A stretch of 64,000 bases of DNA from an uncultured Clostridia bacterium (GCA_934481345.1 CAKSPF010000009.1:44600-108599), one strand, 5' to 3'. Shown: positions 52,970 through 63,105, numbered from the stretch's first letter. Notes: a model not told the origin generated them from the sequence alone. A program made the numbers and translations.

Positions 52970-53863
52970 TTAAGCAAATCCGACTTTTTTATCTGTTCCG
53001 TGCGAAATTTCATAAAGCCAACCCTCTTTTTCTGAATCATCCGGAGAATGAAATTTACTTTCTATTAACCCTAGCGATTCATATTTGCTTTCTCCCAACG
53101 AATGATAAGGTTCCAACTCTATATGCAAAACATTCTTAAATCTATTTGCGACATTGCAGATGCCTTCAAAATGTTCTTTTCTGTCATTACAGTCCGGAAT
53201 TATAGGACATCGGAGAATAATACTTTTTTCCATATTGTTCAAAAGAGCTAAATTATCCAAAATCACACCGTTACTTACACCTGTAAACTTTTTATGCAGT
53301 TCGCCGGTCGTCTCCTTATAATCAAACAAAAACAGATTAACATACTTTGAAATTTCTTTTATTCTGTCTGCCGATGTAAAACCGCAAGTTTCGATTGCTG
53401 TATGCAGTCCGTTTTCTTTTGCTTTTTTCAGTATTTCCAAAGAAAAATCAAACTGACATAGCGGCTCACCGCCTGACAGAGTTATTCCACCGCCGGAATT
53501 GTCATAAAAAATTTTGTCTTTTAAAACCTCATCTATTACTTCATCTGTTGTAATCTCCCGCCCTACCTTCTCAAGTGCTTCGCAGCCTGTTTGGGTACAC
53601 GCAAAGCATTTGACACAATTTTTACGTTCAAATTTATGGACTCCATTATCAAACGAATGACATCCGTTTTCGCAAACGGCGGCACAGCGCCCACAGTTTA
53701 CGCACTTGTCCTTATAAAACATAATTTCCGGCTTTTCAGACTGCGACTCCGGGTTATGACACCATATACACTTTAACGGACAGCCTTTCAAAAATACAGT
53801 TGTCCGTATTCCCGGTCCGTCATTTACACAGAATTTCTGTATGTTAAATATTGTTCCTTTCAT
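52970..53863 (-). CDS. glycyl radical enzyme activating enzyme (radical SAM)
   Basis: A 297-aa radical-SAM activase. The SAM cluster motif CPLKCIWC lies near residues 28-35, preceded by NDGPGIRTTVFLKG. Two extra ferredoxin-type clusters are inserted (CVNCGRCAAVC and CVKCFACTQTGC), as in activases of diol-dehydratase-type enzymes. GITLSGGEPL is the SAM-binding motif. It installs the glycyl radical on the neighbouring enzyme. ATG 53863 follows AGGGTG; a GTG at 53872 is an alternative. It is the last gene of the operon, 16 bases after the enzyme. Confidence 0.92.
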   Translation of the reverse strand: MKGTIFNIQKFCVNDGPGIRTTVFLKGCPLKCIWCHNPESQSEKPEIMFYKDKCVNCGRCAAVCENGCHSFDNGVHKFERKNCVKCFACTQTGCEALEKVGREITTDEVIDEVLKDKIFYDNSGGGITLSGGEPLCQFDFSLEILKKAKENGLHTAIETCGFTSADRIKEISKYVNLFLFDYKETTGELHKKFTGVSNGVILDNLALLNNMEKSIILRCPIIPDCNDRKEHFEGICNVANRFKNVLHIELEPYHSLGESKYESLGLIESKFHSPDDSEKEGWLYEISHGTDKKVGFA

Positions 53864-53879
53864 TGTGTTCACCCTAAAA

Positions 53880-55880
53880 TCAATATTGAGTCCTTTTTAA
53901 AACCGCCATTTGCTGCCATTTTGGCAAGCTTACAAAATATTCGCTGAATCCGTATAGTCTGACTGTGAGACTTTTATACTTATCCGGATTTTTCATTGCA
54001 TCTTTCAGTGTTTCCGCATTTATAACACTTATTCCGATATGCAATCCACCCAATTTAAAATACGATACTGCCAACGCTTTTAAAATATCTGCGGATACAT
54101 TCTGTGAAAATGTGAGATTTAATCCTCCGGTTGCCGTTCTCTCAAACGGAAGTTTGGACAGGCTTTTCAAAAGTGCAGTAATTCCGTTTTTATCTGCCCC
54201 GTATGTCGGTGATTGGTTTTCACTGAAAGGCTCGCCGTCCTTTCTCCCGTCGGGTGTTGCCCTTACCGTCCAAGTATTATCACGCTCAAGCGAATAAAAA
54301 CCGCCTATTGCATAATAGTTTTCTTTAAGCTCAAGTTCGTCAACAGCATCCAAAAATGAATTTGCCGCAATAACCGTGTATTCATCCGCATCAGAATCAT
54401 TGCCGAACCGAGTATAATTCAAAATCTCCCGTCTTAATTCCTCTTGATTTTCATAATTGTTATTTAATATTTCCACAAACTCATTATATGAGAATCTCTT
54501 TTCCCTAAAAACAAGCTTATCCAACACCATGAGTGAATCACCCAAAGTTGCAACACCGGGGCAAAACACATTGAATATCTTATACTTTGAATTGCCGTCA
54601 CAAGGATAGATACCTTTGTATGCCGTATCGGTATGAAGCAGGCAATCAAGCATAAAGCATTTTCTAGCATATTCTTTGTCAGAAAAGCCTTTTTCTTTAT
54701 TTTCTATGTCATTTTGAATATCATTTTTCAGCGCTGCGGTCAAGTCCTTTGTGAGATGTTCAAGATCTGAATATTCCTTACTATTTATCACATCAAGAAA
54801 AATTTGCAGTGTCGGGGTGTAATATTCGAGCCGATACGAATAATAATTCAAATCAAATGTACAGCACGCAGAAAATGTAAACTTCTTTGCATCCTCCGGC
54901 GAAATACCCTTTTTAATAAGCGCATTTACAATTAAATCATAGTTATATATATGGAGTTTGTCAACAAGTTTGTTCATTGCCGCAAATACTTCTTTTGTAA
55001 ATTCTTCGCTTGCCTCCGGCTTTAATAAAACCGTAATCTGTGGCTGTGCCATATTATTCATTACCGCAGATTTTAAAACCAGCTTTGAAAACTCATTCGG
55101 ATTTTCACCACCGATATTGACATACTGCTTTGAAGATTGGCACAACACAGGTTTTGGTTTATAATTATACGTTCCTCTGCCGCAGATTTCGTTTGTTTTC
55201 ATAAAAAATCCTGCCAACAGCTCGGTTAATTCTTCTTTACTCGCTCCGTCCGCTATTGCTTTTTCGTAAAACGGCAGCATATACTCATCAAATCGTCCGA
55301 AAGCGTAATCACGCTCGCCCACATAGCAGCTTGCAATCATATGCATAATCCAGATGCTCTGAAGTGCGGAATAAAAATCATATGCCGGCTCGTATGGCAC
55401 TTTTGCAAGAGCATTTGCCATTTGTTCAAAACCTTTGCTTTTTGCAGTTGCTGCATATCTTTCAGCATAGCTCTTAATTGCATTCACAACTATCTCTGCA
55501 TTTTGAGCAAAAATCAATGAATCTTCATCAACTTTTTCCTCCGCTGCATCTTTTATTTTTTTCAATACACCCTTCAAACCGTATTTAAGCAAGCTCTCAT
55601 AATCGGGACTCATATGTCCGGTCGCACACAAAAGCCGATTCGGTGCAGACATACCCGAGTCAGGCTTTTCTTCAAGCACTCTGCCTGCAAAATAATCACA
55701 ATCTTCTATCGGTGTTGAAACCTCTGACATCAGCCTTGAAAATATGAGAGCATATTTATCAGATCCGTTATACTCGTCGAATTCTTTTTCCAAACGGTTC
55801 AATATGCGTTCGCGCTCAATAAAACACGCGTCATTATAACTTTTAAAGATCAATTCTCTAAGGCAATTCAAATCAGCCAT
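53880..55880 (-). CDS. glycyl radical enzyme (PFL-like), intact
   Basis: A 666-aa PFL-family enzyme. The glycyl radical loop near the C-terminus reads LTVRLYGFSEYFVSL. The active-site cysteine loop is FTFSACCTFDLNYY near residue 335, with two adjacent cysteines as in pyruvate formate-lyase rather than the GCVE of glycerol dehydratases. Other family parts include AFGRFDEYMLPFYEKAIADG and ATPDGRKDGEPFSENQSP. It is shorter than most members (about 780-800). The substrate is unknown. ATG 55880 follows GGAGG and sits 4 bases after the SMP-30 gene. Context suggests a dehydratase or C-C lyase acting on a sugar-derived compound. Confidence 0.88.
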   Translation of the reverse strand: MADLNCLRELIFKSYNDACFIERERILNRLEKEFDEYNGSDKYALIFSRLMSEVSTPIEDCDYFAGRVLEEKPDSGMSAPNRLLCATGHMSPDYESLLKYGLKGVLKKIKDAAEEKVDEDSLIFAQNAEIVVNAIKSYAERYAATAKSKGFEQMANALAKVPYEPAYDFYSALQSIWIMHMIASCYVGERDYAFGRFDEYMLPFYEKAIADGASKEELTELLAGFFMKTNEICGRGTYNYKPKPVLCQSSKQYVNIGGENPNEFSKLVLKSAVMNNMAQPQITVLLKPEASEEFTKEVFAAMNKLVDKLHIYNYDLIVNALIKKGISPEDAKKFTFSACCTFDLNYYSYRLEYYTPTLQIFLDVINSKEYSDLEHLTKDLTAALKNDIQNDIENKEKGFSDKEYARKCFMLDCLLHTDTAYKGIYPCDGNSKYKIFNVFCPGVATLGDSLMVLDKLVFREKRFSYNEFVEILNNNYENQEELRREILNYTRFGNDSDADEYTVIAANSFLDAVDELELKENYYAIGGFYSLERDNTWTVRATPDGRKDGEPFSENQSPTYGADKNGITALLKSLSKLPFERTATGGLNLTFSQNVSADILKALAVSYFKLGGLHIGISVINAETLKDAMKNPDKYKSLTVRLYGFSEYFVSLPKWQQMAVLKRTQY

Positions 55881-55884
55881 TTTT

Positions 55885-56874
55885 TTAATCCTCCAAATCA
55901 ATTTGTGCAAGTGTTGCAGGCAGTTCATGTGCCGTATTGATAACTATATCATTTGTAACGGTGTCAAAGCACGAAACAACAATTTTACCGTTCCATATAA
56001 TCGGCTCGCCCGGCTCGTCAAGCTCGCCGTTGAATCCGTCTGTATCTCCGTTTTGACACAGCTTAGTCACTGTACCGTCCGGGAATATTTTTACTATTGC
56101 ATTTGCACAGAAGTCTGCAATATACAGATTTCCTTTCTCGTCCATAATCATTCCGTCGGTGCTTACCAAATTGTCCGCATCCTGCGCCCAAACTTCATTT
56201 GATTTTACCGACAAATCATCATTAAACTTAATTCTGTATACTGCTCCGTCTCCGAAATTACCAACTAACAAATCGCCGTTTTTATCAAATTCAATTCCGT
56301 CAACACCATATTGATCATCAGGATTCTGAGTAATAAACGTTGTCAGAATGTTTTCATCTTCAAGTGTGTTTGTTATATCAATATTTTCATCGTCAAGCTT
56401 AAATCTGTAAACACAGCTCACCAGTTTACCTGACGGATCTTTTACAAGCTCCAAAGTGCTTTGTGTTACATAAATATAGCCGTCTTTAATTCGCATTCCA
56501 TTGGGATGTTCCATATGTTTTGCAACAACCGTTGTCTTTACTATTTTATCTCCGTCAAGTCTTATACGCAAAATTCTGCCTTTTCTAACGAGTTCAGGCT
56601 GACCGCTCCAACCTTGATTGTCGCATATATATAAATCTCCGTCTGGACCGAACGCAATTCCCATAGGTCTTGCTGCTCCCGTTTCTTCGCAAACAGGCAC
56701 ATCAAACCATTTTTTTATATTTTTATCTTTGTCAATTTTCAATATACATCCCGGCATATTGGCAATAGCATAATTAGGACACGCAAGTATAAGATTTCCG
56801 TTTTTGTCTATCGCCATACCGTCGGGGGTTGATACATACTCCGGTAATTTTGCAAATAATGTTGATTCTTTCAT
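55885..56874 (-). CDS. SMP-30/gluconolactonase-like beta-propeller protein
   Basis: A 329-aa six-bladed propeller of the SMP-30/LRE type, seen from repeated blades: TPDGMAIDKNGNLILACPN, MGIAFGPDGDLYICDNQGWS, HPNGMRIKDGYIYVTQST, DGIEFDKNGDLLVGNFGDG, TDGMIMDEKGNLYIADFCAN. Such proteins hydrolyse sugar lactones using a bound divalent metal. ATG 56874 is preferred because AAAGGAG is 8 bases away; ATG 56880 is too close. No signal peptide, so cytoplasmic. Confidence 0.85.
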   Translation of the reverse strand: MKESTLFAKLPEYVSTPDGMAIDKNGNLILACPNYAIANMPGCILKIDKDKNIKKWFDVPVCEETGAARPMGIAFGPDGDLYICDNQGWSGQPELVRKGRILRIRLDGDKIVKTTVVAKHMEHPNGMRIKDGYIYVTQSTLELVKDPSGKLVSCVYRFKLDDENIDITNTLEDENILTTFITQNPDDQYGVDGIEFDKNGDLLVGNFGDGAVYRIKFNDDLSVKSNEVWAQDADNLVSTDGMIMDEKGNLYIADFCANAIVKIFPDGTVTKLCQNGDTDGFNGELDEPGEPIIWNGKIVVSCFDTVTNDIVINTAHELPATLAQIDLED

Positions 56875-56886
56875 AGTCATTCTCCT

Positions 56887-58383
56887 TTATAATTCTTCAA
56901 ATATCGGTTCAAGCGCATAATACGCATCGTTAAATATTTTTTTCATCTCTGAATAAATCTTTTTATTTCCCCGATCAGGTATGTTTGCCTCTTTTATCTT
57001 TATAAATTTTTCTATTGCATTAAAATCCTCAAAAATCCCCGCACCTACTCCGGCAGTAACCGCTGCTCCCATAGATGTTGCCTCTTCAAGATAATCGGGA
57101 ACTTTAACCGGAATGCCGAAAATATCACAAAGAATTTTCTGCCATATTTTATTTCTTGCTCCGCCGCCAATCATTATAAGCTCTTCAATACCAGCGCCGC
57201 AGCTTTTGAAAGAATTTAGGATAACATCAAGATTATATCCGACTCCTTCCATAACAGAACGCATAATATCACCGCGTGAATGTCCGATTGTCAGCCCTAA
57301 AAATGTGCCTTTTGCCTTATTGTTCCACCTTGGGCTTCTTTCGCCTATCAGATATGGCAAAAACACAAGTTTATTTGCACCCGGAACAGCATTTTTAACT
57401 TCATTTTGCATTATCTGATATATCTGATTTTTCTCACAATCATTACCATATATTGTTTCAACTGCCCAACCAAGTGCACCGCCACCGGTTTGCATTGTTC
57501 CACATGGCAATATGTACCCCGGAACAATATGTGCAAAGTTAAAAGTTTCCATATTCGTAGAATATATCGGGCTTTTTGATACAAGCGAAATCCACGAAGA
57601 AGTCCCCAAACAACAGTTGGCAACCCCTTCTTTTACAACACCGCTTCCGACAGCGGCACAGCATCCGTCTCCTCCTCCGCATATAACCTTTGTATTTGTT
57701 GAAAGTCCGGTTTCTTCAGCGGCGTTTGAAGTAATCACGCCTGCAACTGTGTCCGAGCCTATTATCTGCGGAAGCTTATTTTTGTCAATACAGCTTATGC
57801 TTAATATTTCATCCGACCATGAAAATGTGTTTAAATCAAACAAGCAGGTAGAGGATGCGTCGGACGGCTCGGTGACAAAATTACCGGTAAGCTTTAAAAT
57901 GATATAATCTTTTGCATTAAGCACCTTGTATGTTTTTTCATAAATATCCGGCATATTATCTCTTATCCACATAAGCTTTGTAAGACTGTACGATGCACTG
58001 ATTCGATGCCCCGTTATCTTATAAAACTGTTCATCTGACATATGTGCTTTTATGTAATCTGCCTGTTCTGTCGAACGCATATCTGCCCAAATAAGCGAAT
58101 TACAGAGTGGTTTACCGTTCTTGTCAACACAAAGACAACCCATCATCTGTCCGCTGAACGACATTGCCGTAACATTTTCTTTACCGACTTCTGCAGCAAG
58201 TTGCTTTGATGTCTCACAAACAGCCTGCCACCAATCTTCGGCATTCTGTTCAACTGCATTATTATCACTTGTATGCATTTTATACGAGTAAACCGCACTC
58301 TTTATAAATTTTCCGTCCTCGTCAAACAATGTCGCTTTATTTCCCGATGTTCCCAAATCGTGTGCTAATATATATCTTTTCAT
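56887..58383 (-). CDS. FGGY-family carbohydrate kinase (xylulokinase-like)
   Basis: A 498-aa sugar kinase. The phosphate-1 motif AHDLGTSGNKATLFDEDGKF is at the N-terminus. MSFSGQMMGCL and NSLIWADMRST follow in domain 1, and VICGGGDGCCAAVGSG and EELIMIGGGARNKIWQKIL in domain 2, as in xylulose and related kinases. It phosphorylates a ketose or polyol using ATP; the substrate is not resolved. ATG 58383 has AAGGTGAG upstream, with GTG 58392 as alternative. It begins directly after the dehydrogenase gene. Confidence 0.9.
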   Translation of the reverse strand: MKRYILAHDLGTSGNKATLFDEDGKFIKSAVYSYKMHTSDNNAVEQNAEDWWQAVCETSKQLAAEVGKENVTAMSFSGQMMGCLCVDKNGKPLCNSLIWADMRSTEQADYIKAHMSDEQFYKITGHRISASYSLTKLMWIRDNMPDIYEKTYKVLNAKDYIILKLTGNFVTEPSDASSTCLFDLNTFSWSDEILSISCIDKNKLPQIIGSDTVAGVITSNAAEETGLSTNTKVICGGGDGCCAAVGSGVVKEGVANCCLGTSSWISLVSKSPIYSTNMETFNFAHIVPGYILPCGTMQTGGGALGWAVETIYGNDCEKNQIYQIMQNEVKNAVPGANKLVFLPYLIGERSPRWNNKAKGTFLGLTIGHSRGDIMRSVMEGVGYNLDVILNSFKSCGAGIEELIMIGGGARNKIWQKILCDIFGIPVKVPDYLEEATSMGAAVTAGVGAGIFEDFNAIEKFIKIKEANIPDRGNKKIYSEMKKIFNDAYYALEPIFEEL

Positions 58384-58393
58384 TCGGCTCACC

Positions 58394-59422
58394 TTAGAAT
58401 TTTATAACCATTTTCATCATAGGCACATGATTTTTGATATTTTCAAAGGCTTTGTCAATATCTTTAAAATCATATACATGAGAAACATAGTCGTTTGGAT
58501 CAAGTATACCTGCCTGTATCCAACTTACAATTTGATTATGCGCGTCAGACTCAGCCTTTTTAGAAGGGAATTGGTGAAAATGTAGTTCCCAGTTATACGG
58601 GCATTTGCTCCAATCAATTGTTTCAGTCATATTTTCGGAAATTCCATACACACAAACCTTTGCATCAGGCTTGATAATTTCAAGAGCGGTATTTATAAAG
58701 CTTGTAATACCTACTGCATCACACGCAAAATCAACACCATCGGGGCAAACTTCACGAACTGATTTTACTATATCACTATTCTTGCTGTTAATTACAAAAT
58801 CTGCACCACGCTTTTTTGCAAGCTCCAATTTAGCGTCGTCAATATCAATTGCGACTATCGGTCCCATTCCCATAAGTTTTGCAAATTGAACAAAGCTCAA
58901 TCCAACCGGTCCTATTCCCAGTACGACAAGGCTTTTGTTTTCGGAAAAGCCAAAAGCTTTCATAGTACTCAAAACTTCACGAAATGTTATAATCATAGCT
59001 GATGACACAGGATCAAAATCTGCCGGCAATTTTCTTTGGCCGTATGAAAATTCTTCCGGTATAACCCCGTCTTTTTCCTGCGCCAAAGCGTCGGTTACAA
59101 TATTATATTCCGAATATGTACCCCAACCGCTCGAATATCCCTCCGGGACATCCGACCAATAAGGCATAAGCACCAAATCCCCGATTTCAAAGCTTGTCAC
59201 TTTGCTCCCTTTTTCCACAACTCTGCCGACGCCCTCGTGTCCGAGAACTACAGGATATTTGTCAATCCCTTTAAATTTACCGTGGATAATTTTAGTGTCT
59301 GTGCCGTTGCACACGCCGCAGCTTTCTATTTTAACAAGCGCGTCATAGTCGCCGTATTTAGGCATCGGCATATCATCAACAATTTTGCAAGTCTGATCTT
59401 CATATACTACATAACTTTTCAT
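58394..59422 (-). CDS. zinc-type alcohol/polyol dehydrogenase (MDR family)
   Basis: A 342-aa medium-chain dehydrogenase. The catalytic zinc region is CGVCNGTDTKIIHGKF, then VVLGHEGVGRVVEKGS. The NAD(P)-binding Rossmann motif is VVLGIGPVGLSFVQFA. The four-cysteine structural zinc lobe of classical alcohol dehydrogenases is missing, as in many polyol dehydrogenases. It could oxidise a polyol or reduce the acetaldehyde produced by DeoC. Its start overlaps the deoC stop by 4 bases (ATGA). Confidence 0.88.
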   Translation of the reverse strand: MKSYVVYEDQTCKIVDDMPMPKYGDYDALVKIESCGVCNGTDTKIIHGKFKGIDKYPVVLGHEGVGRVVEKGSKVTSFEIGDLVLMPYWSDVPEGYSSGWGTYSEYNIVTDALAQEKDGVIPEEFSYGQRKLPADFDPVSSAMIITFREVLSTMKAFGFSENKSLVVLGIGPVGLSFVQFAKLMGMGPIVAIDIDDAKLELAKKRGADFVINSKNSDIVKSVREVCPDGVDFACDAVGITSFINTALEIIKPDAKVCVYGISENMTETIDWSKCPYNWELHFHQFPSKKAESDAHNQIVSWIQAGILDPNDYVSHVYDFKDIDKAFENIKNHVPMMKMVIKF

Positions 59423-60093
59423 ATTTGGTTGCTCCTTTTTATATATTCTTCGGCGATTGCCGGGCTGTTGCTGCAGCCGATTCTTTCAGCTCCTGCCTCT
59501 ACCATAGCCAAGCAATCATCAAGAGTTCTCACTCCGCCTGCCGCCTTGACCTTTACTTCATCTCCGACATGATTTTTCATTAGCTTAACATCATCCACTC
59601 TGGCAGACGACGGACCAAATCCTGTTGATGTTTTAATGAAATCGGGTTTAACTTCCTTTGCAATTTCACAAAGTTTAATTTTTTCATCATCTGTCAGATA
59701 GCAATTTTCAAAAATCACTTTTGATGTAACGTCATATCTGTTACAAAGCGAAACCAGTATTTCCATTTCTTTTTTTATATAGTCAAGGTCACCTTGCTTC
59801 ATTTTACCGATATTTATTACATAATCGATTTCTTCGGCACCGTTTTTTATTGCCTGTTCCGCTTCAAAAGCTTTTACTTCCACCGTTGTTATTCCAAGTG
59901 GAAAACCGACTGCCGCGTCAACCAAAACGTCGTTGTCCTTTAAAAATTCGGCACAGCTTTTTACCATTCCGGTATTGACAGCAACAGAACAAAATCCGTA
60001 TTTTATTGCATCATCGCATACCTTTTTCAGTTCTTTCTCGGTTGTCGGCGGTTTCAAAATTGTATGATCAAACAATTTGTTAAAATTCTTCAT
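59419..60093 (-). CDS. deoC: deoxyribose-phosphate aldolase
   Basis: A 224-aa class I aldolase that splits 2-deoxyribose-5-phosphate into acetaldehyde and glyceraldehyde-3-phosphate. Family motifs are DHTILKPPTTEKEL, SVAVNTGMV, KVIFENCYL, the Schiff-base lysine in PDFIKTSTGFG and the second lysine in VKAAGGVRT. The usual length is about 220. AAAGGAG precedes the start. Its presence implies that the operon's pathway passes through a deoxy-sugar phosphate. Confidence 0.95.
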   Translation of the reverse strand: MKNFNKLFDHTILKPPTTEKELKKVCDDAIKYGFCSVAVNTGMVKSCAEFLKDNDVLVDAAVGFPLGITTVEVKAFEAEQAIKNGAEEIDYVINIGKMKQGDLDYIKKEMEILVSLCNRYDVTSKVIFENCYLTDDEKIKLCEIAKEVKPDFIKTSTGFGPSSARVDDVKLMKNHVGDEVKVKAAGGVRTLDDCLAMVEAGAERIGCSNSPAIAEEYIKRSNQI

Positions 60094-60115
60094 TTTTATA
60101 CTACTCCTTTGAATA

Positions 60116-60667
60116 TTAATAATATATCCTTAGTCTGTCTATATCGTTATTCTTTTCAAATGCCGCTTCGCACAAGCATACCATGCGAGGTTTAAAGTTA
60201 TCCGGATTGCCGCTGTGACAATGATAAGCGCATATAAATCTATTTTCATCATTTGTCGGCATATAACTGTTATGTCCCACACCGATAACATTACCTTTTT
60301 TCTTCAGTATAGGATTGTACTCATACTTTTTGAAAGGTCCTGTCGGGTTATCCGACACAGCAACGGCAAGATGTTCCTGTGCAGTGTAGACCATATAAAA
60401 TTTGCCTTTATAGTATGATACTTCAGGTGCCCAAAACCATTTTTCGCCGGCGACATCATTCTTTGAAAGACACAGTCCTTTATTTTCCCAATGAATCAAA
60501 TCCTCCGATTGGTATACATAAAAGCCGTCTTTTCCGTCCTTATCGGTTTTAAACGCACTCGGCGACTCCAATTTTTCGATGTTCTCGGTCGTGCAATATA
60601 TGTAATACTTTCCGCCATGCTTCATCAAAAACGGATCCGCTCCCCGGAAAATTCTTGTCAAGTTCAT
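60116..60667 (-). CDS. short GH43-like beta-propeller protein, probably truncated internally
   Basis: A 183-aa protein with glycoside hydrolase family 43 features: the first catalytic-type Asp in RGADPFLMKHGGKYYIYCTT, then FWAPEVSYYKGKFYMVYTA, AVAVSDNPTGPFKKYEYN and GHNSYMPTNDENRFICAYHC. GH43 propellers usually exceed 290 residues. Here the third blade, with the pKa-modulating and acid residues, appears missing between residues about 125 and 135. It may be inactive or a minimal relative. No signal peptide. It starts 3 bases after the preceding gene's stop. Confidence 0.7.
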   Translation of the reverse strand: MNLTRIFRGADPFLMKHGGKYYIYCTTENIEKLESPSAFKTDKDGKDGFYVYQSEDLIHWENKGLCLSKNDVAGEKWFWAPEVSYYKGKFYMVYTAQEHLAVAVSDNPTGPFKKYEYNPILKKKGNVIGVGHNSYMPTNDENRFICAYHCHSGNPDNFKPRMVCLCEAAFEKNNDIDRLRIYY

Positions 60668-60670
60668 AAA

Positions 60671-62371
60671 TCAAAGCCCCTCCTTTTCAAATCTTTCCAC
60701 AAATTCTTTTTGAGATTCTTTTGATATGTTTTTAAAGTAAATACTGTATCCGCCTATTCTTACAACTGAATTCGGATATTTTTCGGGATTTTCCATTGCT
60801 TCACGCAAAAGCTTTGAAGAAACGGAATTGACCTGAAACTGCAACCCGCCTCGCTCCAGATAAATATCTATAAGCGTTCTGATTTCTTTTTTGTGATTTC
60901 TCACCATATCTATTCCAAAATTGACATCTATCGGCTGTCCGCCGAAAAATTTACGCTGAGGCAATTTTGACGATGATAATATCATTGATGTGGGGTCAGA
61001 CGATCTTGCTTTATTCGACGCGCCTGCATTTTTGGCAAACGGCTCTCCGGCATATCGTCCGTCATAGCCTGCTCCGTATTCCGCACCGTATCCCACATTT
61101 GAGTCAAGCGTATGCAGTGACGGCGAATAATACAAATTATCACGGTCAAATCCGCGTATTAATTCTTGAAGAATCTGCGCGATACGAACTGCATATGCGT
61201 CCGCGTCCGAATTTTCGCCGAACTTTGAACATTTCAAAATATCATTTCTGATATTTTCAAATCCGACAAAGTTATTTTTCACAGCTTCGTTCATTTCATC
61301 AATCGTATACTTTTTGTCCTTGAACACAAGCTTATCTGGCGCGCAAATTCCGTCACCGACATTCACCATGCCCATGCACTCAAATGTTACATTGTGATAT
61401 TTCGCGCCCGAAATACGATCACAATGCTTTTTGATGCAGCCGGGAGTCAGCAGCGACACGAATGGGTCGGGAAGTGTTTTTTCGCTGATTTCCGTACGTT
61501 TTTCATAGGATTTAACACATATTTTGAGTAAATATTCAGTACAGGCCTTAAAATTTTGAAACAACTCTTCAATGCTTTTCGGCGCTGCTATCCCCGGGAC
61601 AAGCGTCTTTTCCGATTGCAGCATTTTGCCGCAATTCATTGCCGTTTCCAATACTGACGAAACTGAAAATACACAGCCCCACATACTGTTAAATTCATTT
61701 CCCGGTATACTTATTCCCATACATGAATTGTTTGAAAAATGTTCTGCTTCCTCCAACGTCAGCCCTTTTTCCATGAGTGCGGTTATGCAGGATTCTTCTC
61801 CGTAAAATGTCGGCTGCCCCATAGAAAACAGCTTTTCATCAATAAGTGAATTCCATATCTTTTCGGGTGTGTTTTTATCAACTCTTGCTCCCAAAATCGG
61901 AGCAGGCATTGCAAAGTCCTTTTGACATTCTATTATCAGTTCCGAAAGCTCATTATATGTCGGTCCGATATTTAAAAGGCAAGCGCCGTCCGCATAGCTA
62001 TTTAAAAGCTCGTACAAATTATGTAATATATTCTTTACAGTGTCCCTTGCCACTCCGTCTTTTACTGATTTTTCATAATCGATTAAAGTATGACCTCTGT
62101 CCACATTTGTCCGGCTGCTGAATTTTTCCGGTGCGTTTATAATATTCTTTACATCCGGCGTTTGCACCTCATCCGTAAAAGTAACCTCATCATTACATTT
62201 TTTATCAAAATAAAACTATCCGACAATCTCATCAGTTTCTTTGATGTCAAGATTCAGTACTCCTGTTTCCATCCTAAACTTTTCCGTAAATCTTTTTGTA
62301 GGCGTTAATCTATTAAAGGACTCATAATTATTCTTACGAATGTATCTTTCTATATTTGAATCACACAGCAT
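60671..62371 (-). pseudogene. second glycyl radical enzyme gene, broken by a TAG stop and a deletion
   Basis: The natural start is ATG 62371, with AAGGAGG inside the end of the IclR gene. It reads MLCDSNIERYIRKNNYESFN to KETDEIVG, then an in-frame TAG (62218-62216), then continues in the same frame FYFDKKCNDEVTF to EVQTPDVKN. A GTG at 62167 allows a 498-aa product. The radical loop (NSVVRIGGYSIYF) and cysteine loop (HFSNNSCMGISIP) are kept. However, about 200 residues between GHTLIDYEKSVKDG and ELLNSYADG that normal members carry are absent. It is probably non-functional, unless the TAG is read through and the compact form works. Confidence 0.75.
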
Positions 62372-62373
62372 GA

Positions 62374-63075
62374 TTAATCCTCCTTGTAACCTAAATTTAA
62401 TGAAATATTTCGTGCAGCATTCTTAAGCAGTGGCAATTTATCGTTAACAAGGGTATTCATATTATCATAAATTGTAAGCGATGATATACCTGCCGAAGCG
62501 ATAACCCTGCCATTATCATCATATATCGGACACGCAATACATATAATTCCTTTGGCAAATTCTTCTTTGTCTGTTGCATATCCCTGTTTTTTTATCCGAT
62601 CCGCCTCGTCATTAAATTCATCCGAATGCTCTCCGTGAGCAAGCAATATTTTTCCCGGTGCAGAGGTTTTAAGCGGATATTCACCGCCGACACGACCGTT
62701 AATGCGAACCTCTTTCGTTGAATCAAAATGAAGCAAATACAATACATTCTCCTTATTTTTTATACCGAGATAAACAGCATCGCCTAATCGTTCGTTCAGC
62801 CTATGTAATTCGTTTTTGGCTATTTCTGCAAGAGCATATTCCGGAGTGCATTTTGACACTACAGAAAACGGCTTTAATGTAAAACGATACTTTTTCTGAA
62901 TGTTATCGCTCAAATAAATCCAATTATATTCAAGTAATGACTCCAATACTCTTGAAGCTGCATTTTTATTGATTTCAAGGGAATTGCATATATCCGCAAG
63001 TCCTATTTCTTTTTGAGTTTCCGAAAAAAACTCAATAATTCTTAAAGCGTAATCCACCGCCGGAGCTTTTGACAT
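62374..63075 (-). CDS. IclR-family transcriptional regulator
   Basis: A 233-aa regulator. The N-terminal winged helix (5-65) reads APAVDYALRIIEFFSETQKE to EINKNAASRVLESLLEYNWI. The C-terminal effector domain has GGEYPLKTSAPGKILLAHG and FAKGIICIACPIYDDNGRVI, then ASAGISSLTIY. IclR proteins sense sugar acids, aromatic or other metabolites and usually control adjacent catabolic genes. It is the first gene of the leftward operon, with AGAGGTG before ATG 63075. Confidence 0.92.
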   Translation of the reverse strand: MSKAPAVDYALRIIEFFSETQKEIGLADICNSLEINKNAASRVLESLLEYNWIYLSDNIQKKYRFTLKPFSVVSKCTPEYALAEIAKNELHRLNERLGDAVYLGIKNKENVLYLLHFDSTKEVRINGRVGGEYPLKTSAPGKILLAHGEHSDEFNDEADRIKKQGYATDKEEFAKGIICIACPIYDDNGRVIASAGISSLTIYDNMNTLVNDKLPLLKNAARNISLNLGYKED

Positions 63076-63105
63076 ACTAACACCTCTTATTGTTGTTATA
63101 TATTT

